From Flavobacterium salmonis (GTDB lineage: Bacteria > Bacteroidota > Bacteroidia > Flavobacteriales > Flavobacteriaceae): 64,000 nucleotides of DNA. A model generated the notes under the pieces. It saw only the letters and a program-made list of their open reading frames with translations, did not search any database and was not told the DNA's origin. Of the stretch, positions 15,495 through 25,017 are shown piece by piece. A program made the position numbers and the translations under genes. The DNA lies in the NCBI RefSeq assembly GCF_903819435.1, contig NZ_CAIJDP010000068.1:418828-482827 (forward strand), read 5' to 3'. Numbering within the stretch: the first letter of the stretch is position 1; every line of letters starts with the position of its first letter.

Positions 15495-16460
15495 ATGGAC
15501 AATCACGATAAAATATTCGATAAATTTAAAGAAGCCGCACAAAACTCGGAACAAAAAGATTTTCCGGGAATGGAAAAAATCTGGTCGCGCGTTGAAGATA
15601 AACTGGATCAAAAAGAAGATAAAAAAAACATTGCTTTATGGAAGAAAATTGCAATCGCAGCTTCCTTTCTGTTATTACTTTCTCTTGGATTTCAATTTTT
15701 AAAGTCAGACAAAAATGCAGTAAATGAGATTCCAAAAGTGGTTATTCAGGAAACTGAAAAATCTCAAAAATCCGATTTAAATCAAAAAGATAAAACCATC
15801 TCTTCTGACTCCGGAATTGTTTCTAAGGAAGAAGCAATTAAAATTCTTGAAAATCAGGCAAAAAACAAAGAGAGTGTCGCCATTCAGCAAGCAACCGGAA
15901 TGGGATCTAGTGTTCAACTTATTGAACCGGTGATTGTTTCTGAAATGACTCCCGAAGCTATTGCATCTCCCCCCGTAAAAGAGGAACTTTTTGAAGAAGA
16001 CAATACTATAGTTTCAAAAAAAGAAACCAGTGAAGAAATGAGTTATTCTTCAAAATTTAAAGAAAGAGAATCTGCTAAAGCTGCTTTTGCCGAAAAACAA
16101 AGCCAAATGGCTAAAAAATCAGCACCATTGATTGTCCTTAACGGAAATGCCATGGCACACAGTGACGATTACAAAAGAGACAAAATGATACAGGAGGAGC
16201 TTCCTAATATGAGTCCGGAAAATGTAGAATCACTCGTTATTCTCGATGAACCGTTGTACATCATCGACGGCATTTATTTCTCTGAAAATGATTTATTCGG
16301 AAAAAATCCGACGAGTCCGTATGCTCCTTTAAATAAACAGGAAATCAAAACCATTACCATACTTCAGGATCTGGAAGCCACAGAAAAATATGGCGAAAAA
16401 GGCAGAAAAGGAGTTGTTATCATCACTACTAAAACTGGAAAACCGGCTCTGAAAAAATAG
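15495..16460 (+). CDS. Anti-sigma-like membrane protein with a plug-like C-terminus
   Basis: A 321-residue single-pass protein: cytoplasmic N-terminus (about 50 residues, EKIWSRVEDKLDQ), one transmembrane helix at about 52-69, a low-complexity charged periplasmic linker, and a C-terminal module of about 80 residues (ESLVILDEPLYIIDGIYF ... LEATEKYGEKGRKGVVIITT) that resembles the plug domain of TonB-dependent receptors. No barrel follows. It is not a FecR-type protein. The 2-nt spacing from the sigma factor gene supports an anti-sigma role (inference). Confidence 0.75.
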   Translation: MDNHDKIFDKFKEAAQNSEQKDFPGMEKIWSRVEDKLDQKEDKKNIALWKKIAIAASFLLLLSLGFQFLKSDKNAVNEIPKVVIQETEKSQKSDLNQKDKTISSDSGIVSKEEAIKILENQAKNKESVAIQQATGMGSSVQLIEPVIVSEMTPEAIASPPVKEELFEEDNTIVSKKETSEEMSYSSKFKERESAKAAFAEKQSQMAKKSAPLIVLNGNAMAHSDDYKRDKMIQEELPNMSPENVESLVILDEPLYIIDGIYFSENDLFGKNPTSPYAPLNKQEIKTITILQDLEATEKYGEKGRKGVVIITTKTGKPALKK

Positions 16461-16495
16461 CCAAGACCCGAACATTAATTCTAAAACTTACTATC

Positions 16496-18625
16496 ATGAA
16501 AAGTCTAAAACTTATTTCATTAGCCATTACTATGCTTATATGTTTCGTAAGCATAGCACAAGAAAGAACAATTACAGGAATTGTAACAGATCAATCTAAC
16601 ATACCTCTTCCTGGTGCTTATGTAGTGATTAAAGGCACTAAAAAAAATACTCAAACAGATTATAATGGAAACTATTCTATTCAGGCAAAAAAAGGAGATG
16701 CTCTTGTTTTCAGTTTTATAGGAATGAAATCCCAGACAAAAGTTGTTGGAGACAAAACCATTATTAATGTAAAACTCGAAGAAGAAAGCCAGTCATTAGA
16801 AGAAGTTGTCGTTACGGGTTATGCCGTTAAACGCAAAAAACACCAAACAGCAGCTTCCGTACAAATAGTTCAAGGGACAGAAGTCAGAGCAAAAACTTCA
16901 AAAAAACAAGTTCAGCCAGTTACAAATGCAAGTGTTACAACAGTTCGGGAATCTTCTTCAATTTCATCTAAAAATGAACCTGTGTATATTGTTGACGGAG
17001 TTCGTATTAAAGCCGACCAAATGGCAAAAATCAATCCAAATGATATTAAAGATGTTCATATTCTTAAGAATGATCCAAACTCATCAATTCATAGCGGTAC
17101 TAATAATGGAACTGTTATCATCACTACGAAAAACGACCTTTATAAAAATCTCTCTGAAAGAGAATTAGATAAAAAATTAAACACAATTACACCAATCCCT
17201 GCAGAACCTTCTCAGGAAGATTATGATACATTTGTAGAAAATGCTTTCGAAAGTCCGAAAACAGCACCACTTTCTACATTTTCTATTGATGTTGACAATG
17301 CTTCTTATACCAATATCAGACGTTTCCTGAACAACGGACAGGAAGTTCCAAAAGATGCTGTGCGTGTCGAGGAAATGGTAAACTTCTTCAAATACAATTA
17401 TCCACAGCCAAAAGACCAGCATCCGTTTTCTATCAATACCGAATTGAGTGATTCTCCATGGAATTCCAAAAATAAAATCCTTAAAATTGGTTTACAGGGA
17501 AAAAATATTCCAACCGATGATTTACCGGCTTCTAATCTTGTTTTCTTAATTGATGTTTCCGGGTCAATGAGCGAAATGAACAAATTGCCTTTATTAAAAC
17601 AATCGATGAAAATTTTGGTAAACGAATTACGACAAAAAGATAAAGTTGCCATTGTGGTTTACGCTGGAGCTGCCGGATTGGTTTTGCCTCCAACTTCTGG
17701 AGACGAGAAAAAAACTATTATTGATGCTTTGGATCAATTAAACGCCGGAGGAAGTACTGCCGGAGGAGCAGGAATCAATCTGGCTTATAAAATTGCTTCT
17801 GAAAATTTTATTAAAAACGGAAACAATCGTGTAATTCTTGCAACTGATGGCGATTTTAATGTGGGAGATTCTTCGAATACTGATATGGAAAAACTAATTG
17901 AAGAAAAAAGAAAAACCGGTGTTTTCCTGACTTGTTTAGGCTACGGAATGGGCAATTACAAAGACAGCAAAATGGAAATCCTGGCCGATAAAGGAAACGG
18001 AAATTACGCTTACATTGATAATATTCAGGAGGCAAATCGTTTTTTAGGAAAAGAATTTAAAGGATCGATGTTTGCGATTGCGAAAGATGTAAAAATTCAG
18101 ATTGAATTCAATCCGATACAAGTGCAGTCTTACCGTTTAATTGGATATGAAAACAGAAAACTTCGTCCGGAAGATTTCAAAAATGATGCTATAGATGCGG
18201 GTGAATTGGGGAGCAACCACATCGTTACGGCTTTGTATGAAATCATTCCGGCAGGAGTTTCCAGTACATATCTTACAAGTCTTCCTGATGATTTAAAATA
18301 CACAAAGGTTCAGGAAACTACAACCAATTTCAATAATGAACTTGCGACGATAAAATTCCGTTACAAAAAACCTGATGGCGATAAAAGTATCGAAATGGTT
18401 CAGGTGATCGAAAACAAAGCTATTGTTTTAGAAAAAGCTTCTGATGATTTCAAATTTAGTTCTGCCGTGGCCTGGTTTGGATTAAAATTGAGAGATTCAA
18501 AATTAATATCAAACAAATCTTCCGAAGAAATAGTTAAATTAGCCAAACAAGGAAATTCAAATGACGGCGAAGGCTATAAAGCTGAATTTATTCGTCTGGT
18601 TGAAACTTCTAAACAGTATAATTAA
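16496..18625 (+). CDS. VWA-domain protein with carboxypeptidase-regulatory and plug-like domains
   Basis: A 709-residue exported protein. In order: signal peptide (ends SIAQ, about residue 21); CarboxypepD_reg-like beta domain (about 24-100, with the LEEVVVTGY box typical of SusC-type receptors); a plug-like segment (about 100-215, PVYIVDGVRIK ... GTVIITTKN); a YfbK-type N-terminal VWA-associated domain (about 245-325); a von Willebrand A domain with the MIDAS motif DVSGSMS at about 352; and a YfbK-like C-terminal domain. It seems a hybrid of receptor N-terminal modules and a YfbK core without a TonB barrel. It lies 35 nt after the anti-sigma-like gene. Confidence 0.85.
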   Translation: MKSLKLISLAITMLICFVSIAQERTITGIVTDQSNIPLPGAYVVIKGTKKNTQTDYNGNYSIQAKKGDALVFSFIGMKSQTKVVGDKTIINVKLEEESQSLEEVVVTGYAVKRKKHQTAASVQIVQGTEVRAKTSKKQVQPVTNASVTTVRESSSISSKNEPVYIVDGVRIKADQMAKINPNDIKDVHILKNDPNSSIHSGTNNGTVIITTKNDLYKNLSERELDKKLNTITPIPAEPSQEDYDTFVENAFESPKTAPLSTFSIDVDNASYTNIRRFLNNGQEVPKDAVRVEEMVNFFKYNYPQPKDQHPFSINTELSDSPWNSKNKILKIGLQGKNIPTDDLPASNLVFLIDVSGSMSEMNKLPLLKQSMKILVNELRQKDKVAIVVYAGAAGLVLPPTSGDEKKTIIDALDQLNAGGSTAGGAGINLAYKIASENFIKNGNNRVILATDGDFNVGDSSNTDMEKLIEEKRKTGVFLTCLGYGMGNYKDSKMEILADKGNGNYAYIDNIQEANRFLGKEFKGSMFAIAKDVKIQIEFNPIQVQSYRLIGYENRKLRPEDFKNDAIDAGELGSNHIVTALYEIIPAGVSSTYLTSLPDDLKYTKVQETTTNFNNELATIKFRYKKPDGDKSIEMVQVIENKAIVLEKASDDFKFSSAVAWFGLKLRDSKLISNKSSEEIVKLAKQGNSNDGEGYKAEFIRLVETSKQYN

Positions 18626-18660
18626 TTTCTTATTTACATTTAAAATTAACTTTTAAAACA

Positions 18661-19362
18661 ATGAAAAAAAGCCTTTTAGCATTATTTGCACTGTTAACAA
18701 TAAATTCCTTTTCCCAAACTAAAAATTCAATTGACAAGCCTTATATAGAGTCTTCCGGTAAGGCAGACACATTAGTCATTCCAAATAAAGTCTGGATAAA
18801 TGTTCTTTTAATGGAAAAAGATTTTAAAGGCAAAAAGTCTGTTGAAGACATTGAAAAAGAAATGATTCAGAAATTACAGGAGATTGGTATAGATGTAAAT
18901 AAAAACCTAAGTGTAAATGACATTTCGAGCAATTACAAGTTTTATCTTTTAAAACAAACTGATATTTTCAAATCCAAATCATATTCTATTTTGGTCAAAA
19001 ATGCTTCCGAAGCTTCGAAAGCCTTTATCGGTTTGGAAAAAATCGGCATCTCAAATGTTCGAATTGAAAAAATTGAAAATTCAGATGAAAAAAAGATAAA
19101 ACTTCTGATTAATGGAAAAGCTATGTTGAACGCAAAAGAAACAGCAGAAAGTTTTACTAAACCTCTAAATCAAAAAGTTGGTAATGCTATACAAATCAGT
19201 AATTTTGAAGATTTTTCGAGTCAATTAGCAGGAAGTGTTTCTGGAATTGCAATTAGAGGCTCCAGAAGTTTTTATGCCGAAGAACCTTCTAATGAACCTA
19301 ATATTGAATTTGAAAAAATTAAAATTTCAAGCACAGTTCAAGTTAGATTTCTCATAGAATAA
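18661..19362 (+). CDS. Secreted SIMPL-domain (DUF541-like) protein
   Basis: A 233-residue protein with a signal peptide (MKKSLLALFALLTINSFSQ). The body resembles the SIMPL/DUF541 family (oxidative-stress-associated periplasmic proteins): alternating strands and helices, with IESSGKADTLVIPNKVWINV at the start and SSTVQVRFLIE at the end. A short piece near residue 198 (AGSVSGIAIRGSRS) looks like a plug motif of SusC-type receptors, matching the theme of the two preceding genes. It follows the VWA gene by 35 nt and probably shares its transcript. Confidence 0.75.
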   Translation: MKKSLLALFALLTINSFSQTKNSIDKPYIESSGKADTLVIPNKVWINVLLMEKDFKGKKSVEDIEKEMIQKLQEIGIDVNKNLSVNDISSNYKFYLLKQTDIFKSKSYSILVKNASEASKAFIGLEKIGISNVRIEKIENSDEKKIKLLINGKAMLNAKETAESFTKPLNQKVGNAIQISNFEDFSSQLAGSVSGIAIRGSRSFYAEEPSNEPNIEFEKIKISSTVQVRFLIE

Positions 19363-19403
19363 TTTAATTTAGCTCTATATAAATCAACTATAAGTAAAAT
19401 TTC

Positions 19404-19991
19404 ATGAACCCAATTTTAAGTCAAAACCTATTTTTAGTAAAAGAACATGTCGGAATGTTTAAAGCGTCAAACAATTACGATATTTATAATCCTGAAAGCA
19501 AACAGATTATCATGAACTGCCGTGAGAACAATCTTGGCTTTTTTACAAAAATACTCCGTTTTACAGATTACAAAAGAGCAACGCCTTTCAATGTTGAAAT
19601 CACTACAGCAAGTGGCGAAAAATTAATTTCAGTAAAACGTGGTATTGCGATCTTTCGATCTACTGTCGAAATATTTGATGAGAAAGACAGATTAGTTGGA
19701 ACTTTTAAACAGAAATTCTTTTCCATCGGAGGAAAATTCGAAATACTAGACAAAAATGAAAAACCTGTCGCAACGCTTCAGGGAAAATGGACCGGCTGGG
19801 ATTTTAAATTTTCGCACGAAAACAAACAGCTGGCTCAGGTAAGTAAAAAATGGGCCGGAATGGGCAAAGAGTTTTTTACCAGTGCCGATAATTATGTCCT
19901 GCAAATTGAAGAAACAGTCCCAGCTGATTCTCCGCTGAGACAATTAATCCTGGCAGCTGTAATGTGTATTGACATGGTTTTGAAAGAATAA
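19404..19991 (+). CDS. Phospholipid scramblase-related (LURP-one-like) protein
   Basis: A 195-residue protein with no signal peptide. The pattern of beta hairpins (YDIYNPESKQIIMNCREN, EKLISVKRGIAIFRSTVEIFD, GKFEILDKNEKPVATLQGKW, YVLQIEETVPADSPLRQLI) followed by a terminal hydrophobic helix matches the scramblase/tubby-like LURP-one fold. Bacterial members have no proven function; lipid binding is only suggested by the fold. The 41-nt gap from the SIMPL gene allows co-transcription with the sigma-factor locus, but this is not certain. Confidence 0.78.
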   Translation: MNPILSQNLFLVKEHVGMFKASNNYDIYNPESKQIIMNCRENNLGFFTKILRFTDYKRATPFNVEITTASGEKLISVKRGIAIFRSTVEIFDEKDRLVGTFKQKFFSIGGKFEILDKNEKPVATLQGKWTGWDFKFSHENKQLAQVSKKWAGMGKEFFTSADNYVLQIEETVPADSPLRQLILAAVMCIDMVLKE

Positions 19992-20104
19992 GCAAAAGCT
20001 GTTAAACTTAGATTAAGAAATAAAAAAAGCGTCATTTTGGTAAGCAAAAACTGTATTTTTGTATAACTAAACTGATGCTTTTTGCATTTCTAAAAAATAC
20101 ACTC

Positions 20105-20821
20105 ATGACAAATCTAAAAAATAAAAATGCCCTGATTACAGGAGCCGGTAAAGGAATTGGAAAAGCTATTGCTATTGCTCTGGCAAAAGAAGGTGTAAAC
20201 GTAATTTTAGTCTCAAGAACCCAATTGGATGTCGAGCAGCTGGCTGTTAAAATTGAAAATTTCGGAGTAAAATCATTGGCTCTGACTGCTGACGTGGCCG
20301 ATATAAATTCGATAAATACTGCTATTGAAAAAGCTTTAGCAGAATTTAAAACCATTGATATTTTAATCAATAATGCCGGAATCGCTGCTTTTGGAAAGTT
20401 TATGGAATTAGAGCCATCCGAATGGGAAAAAATCATACAGGTAAACTTAATGGGAACTTATTATACAACCCGTGCCGTTTTACCTAATATGATCAAAAGG
20501 CAAACTGGTGATATTATCAATATTTCTTCTACAGCCGGATTAAACGGAAATGCCTTAACCAGTGCCTACAGTGCCTCTAAATTTGCAGTTTTAGGATTAA
20601 CAGATTCTTTAATGCAGGAAATGAGAAAACACAACATTCGCGTTACAGCCTTAACACCAAGTACCGTTGCAACTGATATGGCTAAAGATTTAAACCTCAC
20701 TGACGGAAATCCTGAAAAAGTCATGCAGTCAGAAGACATTGCAGAGTTGATAATCGCCCAACTCAAACTAAATCGCAGAGTGTTCGTTAAGAACAGCAGT
20801 ATCTGGTCTACAAATCCTTAA
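20105..20821 (+). CDS. SDR-family oxidoreductase (3-ketoacyl-ACP reductase-like)
   Basis: Classical short-chain dehydrogenase of 238 residues from the ATG at 20105; the upstream frame extension to 20075 lacks similarity to the family start. The NAD(P) motif GAGKGIGKA, the NNAG motif, the catalytic serine in NISSTAG and the Tyr-x-x-x-Lys pair in YSASK are all present. This is the FabG-like group of about 240 residues. No fatty-acid genes are adjacent, so it is more probably an accessory SDR than the essential FabG; the substrate is undetermined. Confidence 0.88.
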   Translation: MTNLKNKNALITGAGKGIGKAIAIALAKEGVNVILVSRTQLDVEQLAVKIENFGVKSLALTADVADINSINTAIEKALAEFKTIDILINNAGIAAFGKFMELEPSEWEKIIQVNLMGTYYTTRAVLPNMIKRQTGDIINISSTAGLNGNALTSAYSASKFAVLGLTDSLMQEMRKHNIRVTALTPSTVATDMAKDLNLTDGNPEKVMQSEDIAELIIAQLKLNRRVFVKNSSIWSTNP

Positions 20822-20923
20822 GTTAAAATATAAATTCTGATCTATGAAATTCCCTATTCCAATTATTATCCTTAACTTATAGTTGGAACAGGAAACTTGA
20901 TTTCGGAATTAAAAAACAATAAA

Positions 20924-21433
20924 ATGGAACAATATTTAAGACAATTGGTTTCAATTGCATTTACTGATAAAAAAGAAATCTTTACCGGATTTCTGATTGA
21001 TTATTCGGATGACTGGATTTTACTTAAAAACAATCCAATCGATTTTATACTTGATGGTTTTGTGATTTTAAAAAACAAAAACATCGAAGCAATCGAAAGA
21101 GATGAAGAACTGGTATTTAATGAAAAAGTGATTCGCCTTAAAGGGTTAAAAACAAATGCCAAAGACATTATTCCGATTAAGGATTTGAGTACCATACTGC
21201 ATTATATCAACAACAAATATGGCATTTTCCAGATTGTAAAGAAATCCCCAAAATCGGTTTATTTAGGAAAATTGATAGAGATAAACGATGAAATTTTAAC
21301 GATTGATTTTTTAGATATCAGAGGTCAATTTGGAGGAGAGCTTAATTTCAATCCCGATAAGATAAGGGTTATTGAATTTGATTCGGATTATATTAATTCT
21401 TTGAAATTGGTCTCGCAGGAAAACGAGAAATAA
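20924..21433 (+). CDS. Conserved protein of unknown function
   Basis: A 169-residue soluble protein from the ATG at 20924; the frame is open to a TTG at 20897, less likely as a start. It consists of two similar halves rich in short beta strands (KKEIFTGFLIDYSDDWILL and KSVYLGKLIEINDEILTIDFLD), suggesting a duplicated small barrel of the SH3 or Sm-like type. No catalytic motif is visible. It is followed by a terminator. I cannot name the family. Confidence 0.7.
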   Translation: MEQYLRQLVSIAFTDKKEIFTGFLIDYSDDWILLKNNPIDFILDGFVILKNKNIEAIERDEELVFNEKVIRLKGLKTNAKDIIPIKDLSTILHYINNKYGIFQIVKKSPKSVYLGKLIEINDEILTIDFLDIRGQFGGELNFNPDKIRVIEFDSDYINSLKLVSQENEK

Positions 21434-21450
21434 TATTTTATAAATGCATA

Positions 21451-21476
21451 AAAAAGTCCTTTTTCAAGGACTTTTT
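21451..21476 (+). terminator. Terminator after the 169-residue protein gene
   Basis: Perfect stem AAAAAGTCCT (21451-21460) and AGGACTTTTT (21467-21476) with a six-base loop, T run included. Confidence 0.8.
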
Positions 21477-21541
21477 AAATTTTATGTCATTTCAACGAAG
21501 AAGACTAGAACGATGAGAATAGACAAAAAACAATATTGTGA

Positions 21542-22876
21542 CTAGGCCTCTGCCAATTTATTTAAAAATTCCAATCGAACACTACCGTCTTCATCGATTT
21601 TAGTTAGATTAATTTCCTGCAAAGTATTAACCAATTCGGGATTCCAAGGTGTTTTTACTTTTACATAGTTTTCAGTAAAACCATGAATATAGCCTTCCTT
21701 ATTTTCACTTTCGAATAAAACAGTCCTGTTAGAACCTAATTGACTTTCGTAAAAAGAGCGACGTTTTTTAACCGATAATCCACGCAGCATTTTACTTCGT
21801 TTTGCTCTTACATTAGCAGGAACAATCCCTGGCATATCAGCAGCTTCAGTATTATCTCTTTCAGAATAGGTAAAAACATGCAAATACGAAATATCCATTT
21901 CATTCAGAAAATGATACGTTTCTAAGAAATGTTCATCTGTTTCACCTGGAAAACCTACAATTACATCAACACCTATACAGGCATTCGGCATTACCTCGCG
22001 AATTTTATTGACACGCTCTGTATACACTTCACGCAAGTAACGACGTTTCATTAATTTTAAAATATCATTACTCCCGGATTGCAGTGGAATATGAAAATGG
22101 GGCACAAAAGTTCGGCTTTTAGAAACGAACTCAATGGTTTCATTTTTCAATAAATTCGGTTCGATAGAGGATATTCGCAAACGCTCGATTCCTTCTACTT
22201 TATCCAAAGCCTGCACTAAGTCCAGGAAAGTATGTTCGTGTTTTTTATTTCCAAACTCACCTTTGCCATAATCCCCAATATTGACACCGGTTAAAACAAT
22301 TTCTTTTATGTTTTGTGCTGAAATCTCTTTGGCATTTTGCAATACATTTTCTAAAGCATCGCTTCTTGAAATTCCTCTCGCCAACGGAATTGTGCAATAG
22401 GTACATTTATAATCACAACCATCCTGAACTTTCAGGAAAGCACGGGTACGATCACCAATAGAATAACTTCCTACATAAAAATCAGCCTCGGCAATTTCGC
22501 AGGAATGAACCTCCCCCATGTCATTTTTGCTCAGGTCATGAATATAATCTGTAATTTTAAATTTTTCAGTAGCTCCCAAAACCAAATCGACCCCATCAAC
22601 AGCTGCCAATTCCTCAGGTTTTAATTGTGCATAACAACCCACAGCGGCAACAAAAGCCTTCTCATTAAGTTTCATAGCTTTTTTTACAACCTGTTTGAAT
22701 TGCTTATCAGCATTTTCAGTTACAGAGCAAGTATTGATAACATAAATGTCTGCTACTTCTTCAAAATCAACTCTGTCGAAACCTTCATCATTAAAGTTTC
22801 TGGCAATTGTAGATGTTTCTGAAAAATTCAGTTTACAGCCAAGTGTATAAAAAGCAACTTTTTTTCTATTTTCCAT
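21542..22876 (-). CDS. mtaB: tRNA t6A37 methylthiotransferase MtaB
   Basis: Radical-SAM methylthiotransferase converting t6A to ms2t6A at position 37 of ANN-decoding tRNAs. The N-terminal UPF0004 domain has its cysteines in TLGCKLN, NTCSVTE and VGCYAQ; the radical-SAM cluster motif CDYKCTYC follows (about residue 154), then a C-terminal TRAM-like domain. At 444 residues it is full length. The protein starts AFYTLGCKLNFSE, characteristic of MtaB rather than MiaB. It is transcribed alone with a -7 box about 60 nt upstream. Confidence 0.93.
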   Translation of the reverse strand: MENRKKVAFYTLGCKLNFSETSTIARNFNDEGFDRVDFEEVADIYVINTCSVTENADKQFKQVVKKAMKLNEKAFVAAVGCYAQLKPEELAAVDGVDLVLGATEKFKITDYIHDLSKNDMGEVHSCEIAEADFYVGSYSIGDRTRAFLKVQDGCDYKCTYCTIPLARGISRSDALENVLQNAKEISAQNIKEIVLTGVNIGDYGKGEFGNKKHEHTFLDLVQALDKVEGIERLRISSIEPNLLKNETIEFVSKSRTFVPHFHIPLQSGSNDILKLMKRRYLREVYTERVNKIREVMPNACIGVDVIVGFPGETDEHFLETYHFLNEMDISYLHVFTYSERDNTEAADMPGIVPANVRAKRSKMLRGLSVKKRRSFYESQLGSNRTVLFESENKEGYIHGFTENYVKVKTPWNPELVNTLQEINLTKIDEDGSVRLEFLNKLAEA

Positions 22877-22938
22877 AGGAATGTACTACGTTTTAAGTAG
22901 CAAGATTATTATATTTACATCTTAGATTGAAGAGTTTG

Positions 22939-22946
22939 CAAATTTA
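22939..22946 (-). promoter_or_regulatory. -7 box TAAATTTG for mtaB
   Basis: TANNTTTG match on the minus strand 62 nt upstream of the mtaB ATG. The rest of the 487-nt gap (22877-23363) is AT-rich; I see no gene or structured RNA in it. Confidence 0.45.
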
Positions 22947-23363
22947 CACACAAATTTCTTTAAAATAAAATCAATAATACATTATAAATCAAAGAATTGA
23001 AACAAAACACTTTTATTAAACCATAAAAAGTAATTAATTGAATTTCTGATTACTCTAAAAGATTTATTTTTTTTATAATTTCACGCTTAGTATCAAAAAA
23101 TACAAAATGAAAGAAAAAATCGACAAAAAGTAAATAAATCCGATTAAATGCATTGTAACTGATTTTAAAATCATTTTTTCTTGAATTTTTCTTTGCTGTC
23201 ATTAATAATAAACTTAAATTCACGCATCGAAATTTTATAAAATAATTAAACTTTGAAATATAATTTATTTCATTGAAAGCGTTTTTAAAATTTCAACTAA
23301 AAACCAAATGGGAAAGCCGAAAACCAATTTAGAGTAGGCGAATTTTTAAATTTACAGAACAAT

Positions 23364-23885
23364 ATGAAAGCATGTTTTCCTACGATCTGCTTAATCTTTT
23401 TAACCATCTTCGCACAGGCTCAAACTAATACACCTGTTGCAAATTCAAATCCATTTCCAACAATCAGTACATTAACAAATTGGGCCAGTTTAAACTCTCA
23501 GCAGCAATTTGACATTGCGATACGTGCGGTTGGATTTAAATTTGAAGTTAAAGAACCGGGAGAAGGATCTACAGCTTATACATACATCAGAAAAGTAGTA
23601 GTTAATGAGGTAAATTATACGGACAGAATTGTATACCGAATTACAAATACCAACTCTGCTAGTATTATCTCTTTAGTTACTGCTTCTACAGATTTAGTAA
23701 GTTTATACACTCCTCAATTAGCTTCTTTTAAAAATAACAACTGCAAAACAGAAATGTCTAAAGACAAAAATACAACCTGCAGTTGCTACGAAAGCGCAAA
23801 TTTTGCAATCGATCTTTGCGATGAGCGTGTAAAGCTAACAATGGGTGACGGAAATAAATATTTTGTTTCAGTAGCTAAAAAATAA
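23364..23885 (+). CDS. Secreted protein of unknown function
   Basis: A 173-residue protein with a signal peptide (ends FAQAQ, about residue 20). The mature region has mixed alpha/beta character and four closely spaced cysteines (NNCKTEM, TTCSCYE, DLCDER) that may form disulfides in the envelope. I do not recognise the family. It is a single-gene unit with its own terminator. Confidence 0.72.
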   Translation: MKACFPTICLIFLTIFAQAQTNTPVANSNPFPTISTLTNWASLNSQQQFDIAIRAVGFKFEVKEPGEGSTAYTYIRKVVVNEVNYTDRIVYRITNTNSASIISLVTASTDLVSLYTPQLASFKNNNCKTEMSKDKNTTCSCYESANFAIDLCDERVKLTMGDGNKYFVSVAKK

Positions 23886-23905
23886 CTCAGACGAATTTAT
23901 AAAAT

Positions 23906-23947
23906 AAAAAATCCGAAATTTAAGTATCTTAAATTTCGGATTTTTTA
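23906..23947. terminator. Bidirectional terminator between convergent genes
   Basis: Arms AAAAAATCCGAAATTTAAG-like and its complement (23907-23924, 23929-23946) with A and T runs on both sides, fitting both the plus-strand gene before it and the convergent Cof gene. Confidence 0.8.
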
Positions 23948-23948
23948 T

Positions 23949-24752
23949 TTAGACCAATATATATCTCTGTACAACCTCAGCAACACCATTGTCATTATTT
24001 GATGCTACAATAACATTGGCTCTGTCACGCAATTCCGGCGTAACATTATCAACCCAAACTCCTAAACCGGCATATTCAATCATGGTTAAATCGTTACCGG
24101 CATTTCCAACTGCGATAATTTCGCTTTGATGAATGTTTAACTTTTCAGCAAGGAACTTTATACTTGCTGCCTTGTCAATTCCGTGTTGAGCAGCTTCCAG
24201 AAAAAAAGGTTTAGACATCGCAATACTTAAATGAGGCATTTCTGTTTTCAAATCTTTCTCTATTTCTTTTAAATAATCAGGATGTTCCAACAAAATACAT
24301 TTTACTGCAGGTCTGCCTACATAATCTTTAAAACTGAAAACTTTATTATGAGGCAGTCCGGTAATTTCTTTTTCAATTTCTATATACTCGGAATCGGTTT
24401 CGCTTATAATTTCGCCATCCAGATAGGTAATAATATGAGTTTTCATTTTTACACTATAATCGTATAAATCATGAATTTGGGCAATAGTTAAGCACTGCTC
24501 AAATAAAACAAGATCATCCTTTGCCTGGCTTATAACAGCACCATTAAATGAAATTATATAAGAATCATTTAAATCTAATTCTAGTTCCTTTGCATAAGCA
24601 GTCATAGCAGATGTTGGACGCCCGGAAGCCAAAACAACATAAACCCCTTTTGTCTGTGCCTCAAGAAGTACTTTTTTATTTAATTCTGAAATTTTATGAT
24701 CGTCTGTCAACAAGGTATCATCCATGTCGAGTACTAACATTTTATATTGCAT
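23949..24752 (-). CDS. Cof-type HAD-IIB phosphatase
   Basis: HAD hydrolase of 267 residues. Motif I is LDMDDTLLTDD with nucleophile Asp at about residue 9, motif II is VLASGRP near residue 42, and motif IV is VGNAGNDLTMIE near residue 218. The large C2B cap lies between, as in Cof/YidA sugar phosphatases. In the family motif IV Asp normally follows GD; here it reads GNAGND. The substrate is probably a phosphosugar or cofactor phosphate. It is last in an apparent four-gene minus-strand operon. Confidence 0.9.
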   Translation of the reverse strand: MQYKMLVLDMDDTLLTDDHKISELNKKVLLEAQTKGVYVVLASGRPTSAMTAYAKELELDLNDSYIISFNGAVISQAKDDLVLFEQCLTIAQIHDLYDYSVKMKTHIITYLDGEIISETDSEYIEIEKEITGLPHNKVFSFKDYVGRPAVKCILLEHPDYLKEIEKDLKTEMPHLSIAMSKPFFLEAAQHGIDKAASIKFLAEKLNIHQSEIIAVGNAGNDLTMIEYAGLGVWVDNVTPELRDRANVIVASNNDNGVAEVVQRYILV

Positions 24753-24775
24753 ATTTAATATAATTAAAATCAGGA

Positions 24776-24985
24776 TTAAATACTCATTCTAAACTTTTCA
24801 ATTACCGGATTTGCTTTTGCAAAATCAGTCTCCTGAATGAAAATTTCAACAGCCAGATCTGCTCCTCCTAAACGCGCAGATTGAATATTATCTTTTTTTA
24901 CTGTTTCTACTCCGGCTTCTTCCAATCTTTCCTGCAAAGCAATTGCTAATACTTCACTTCCTGAAAATGCTTTCATCAATCCCAT
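24776..24985 (-). CDS. DUF2007-type putative signal-transducing protein
   Basis: A 69-residue protein with the small ferredoxin-like fold of DUF2007: FSGSEVLAIALQERLEEAGV gives the first strand and helix, and ADLAVEIFIQETDFAKANPVI the second half. Members are widespread in Bacteroidota with no proven role and resemble PII-like signalling folds. It lies 23 nt before the Cof gene and 32 nt after the hydrolase gene. Confidence 0.78.
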   Translation of the reverse strand: MGLMKAFSGSEVLAIALQERLEEAGVETVKKDNIQSARLGGADLAVEIFIQETDFAKANPVIEKFRMSI

Positions 24986-25017
24986 GACATTTATTTTTTA
25001 TTATTATTTTATTTTCT

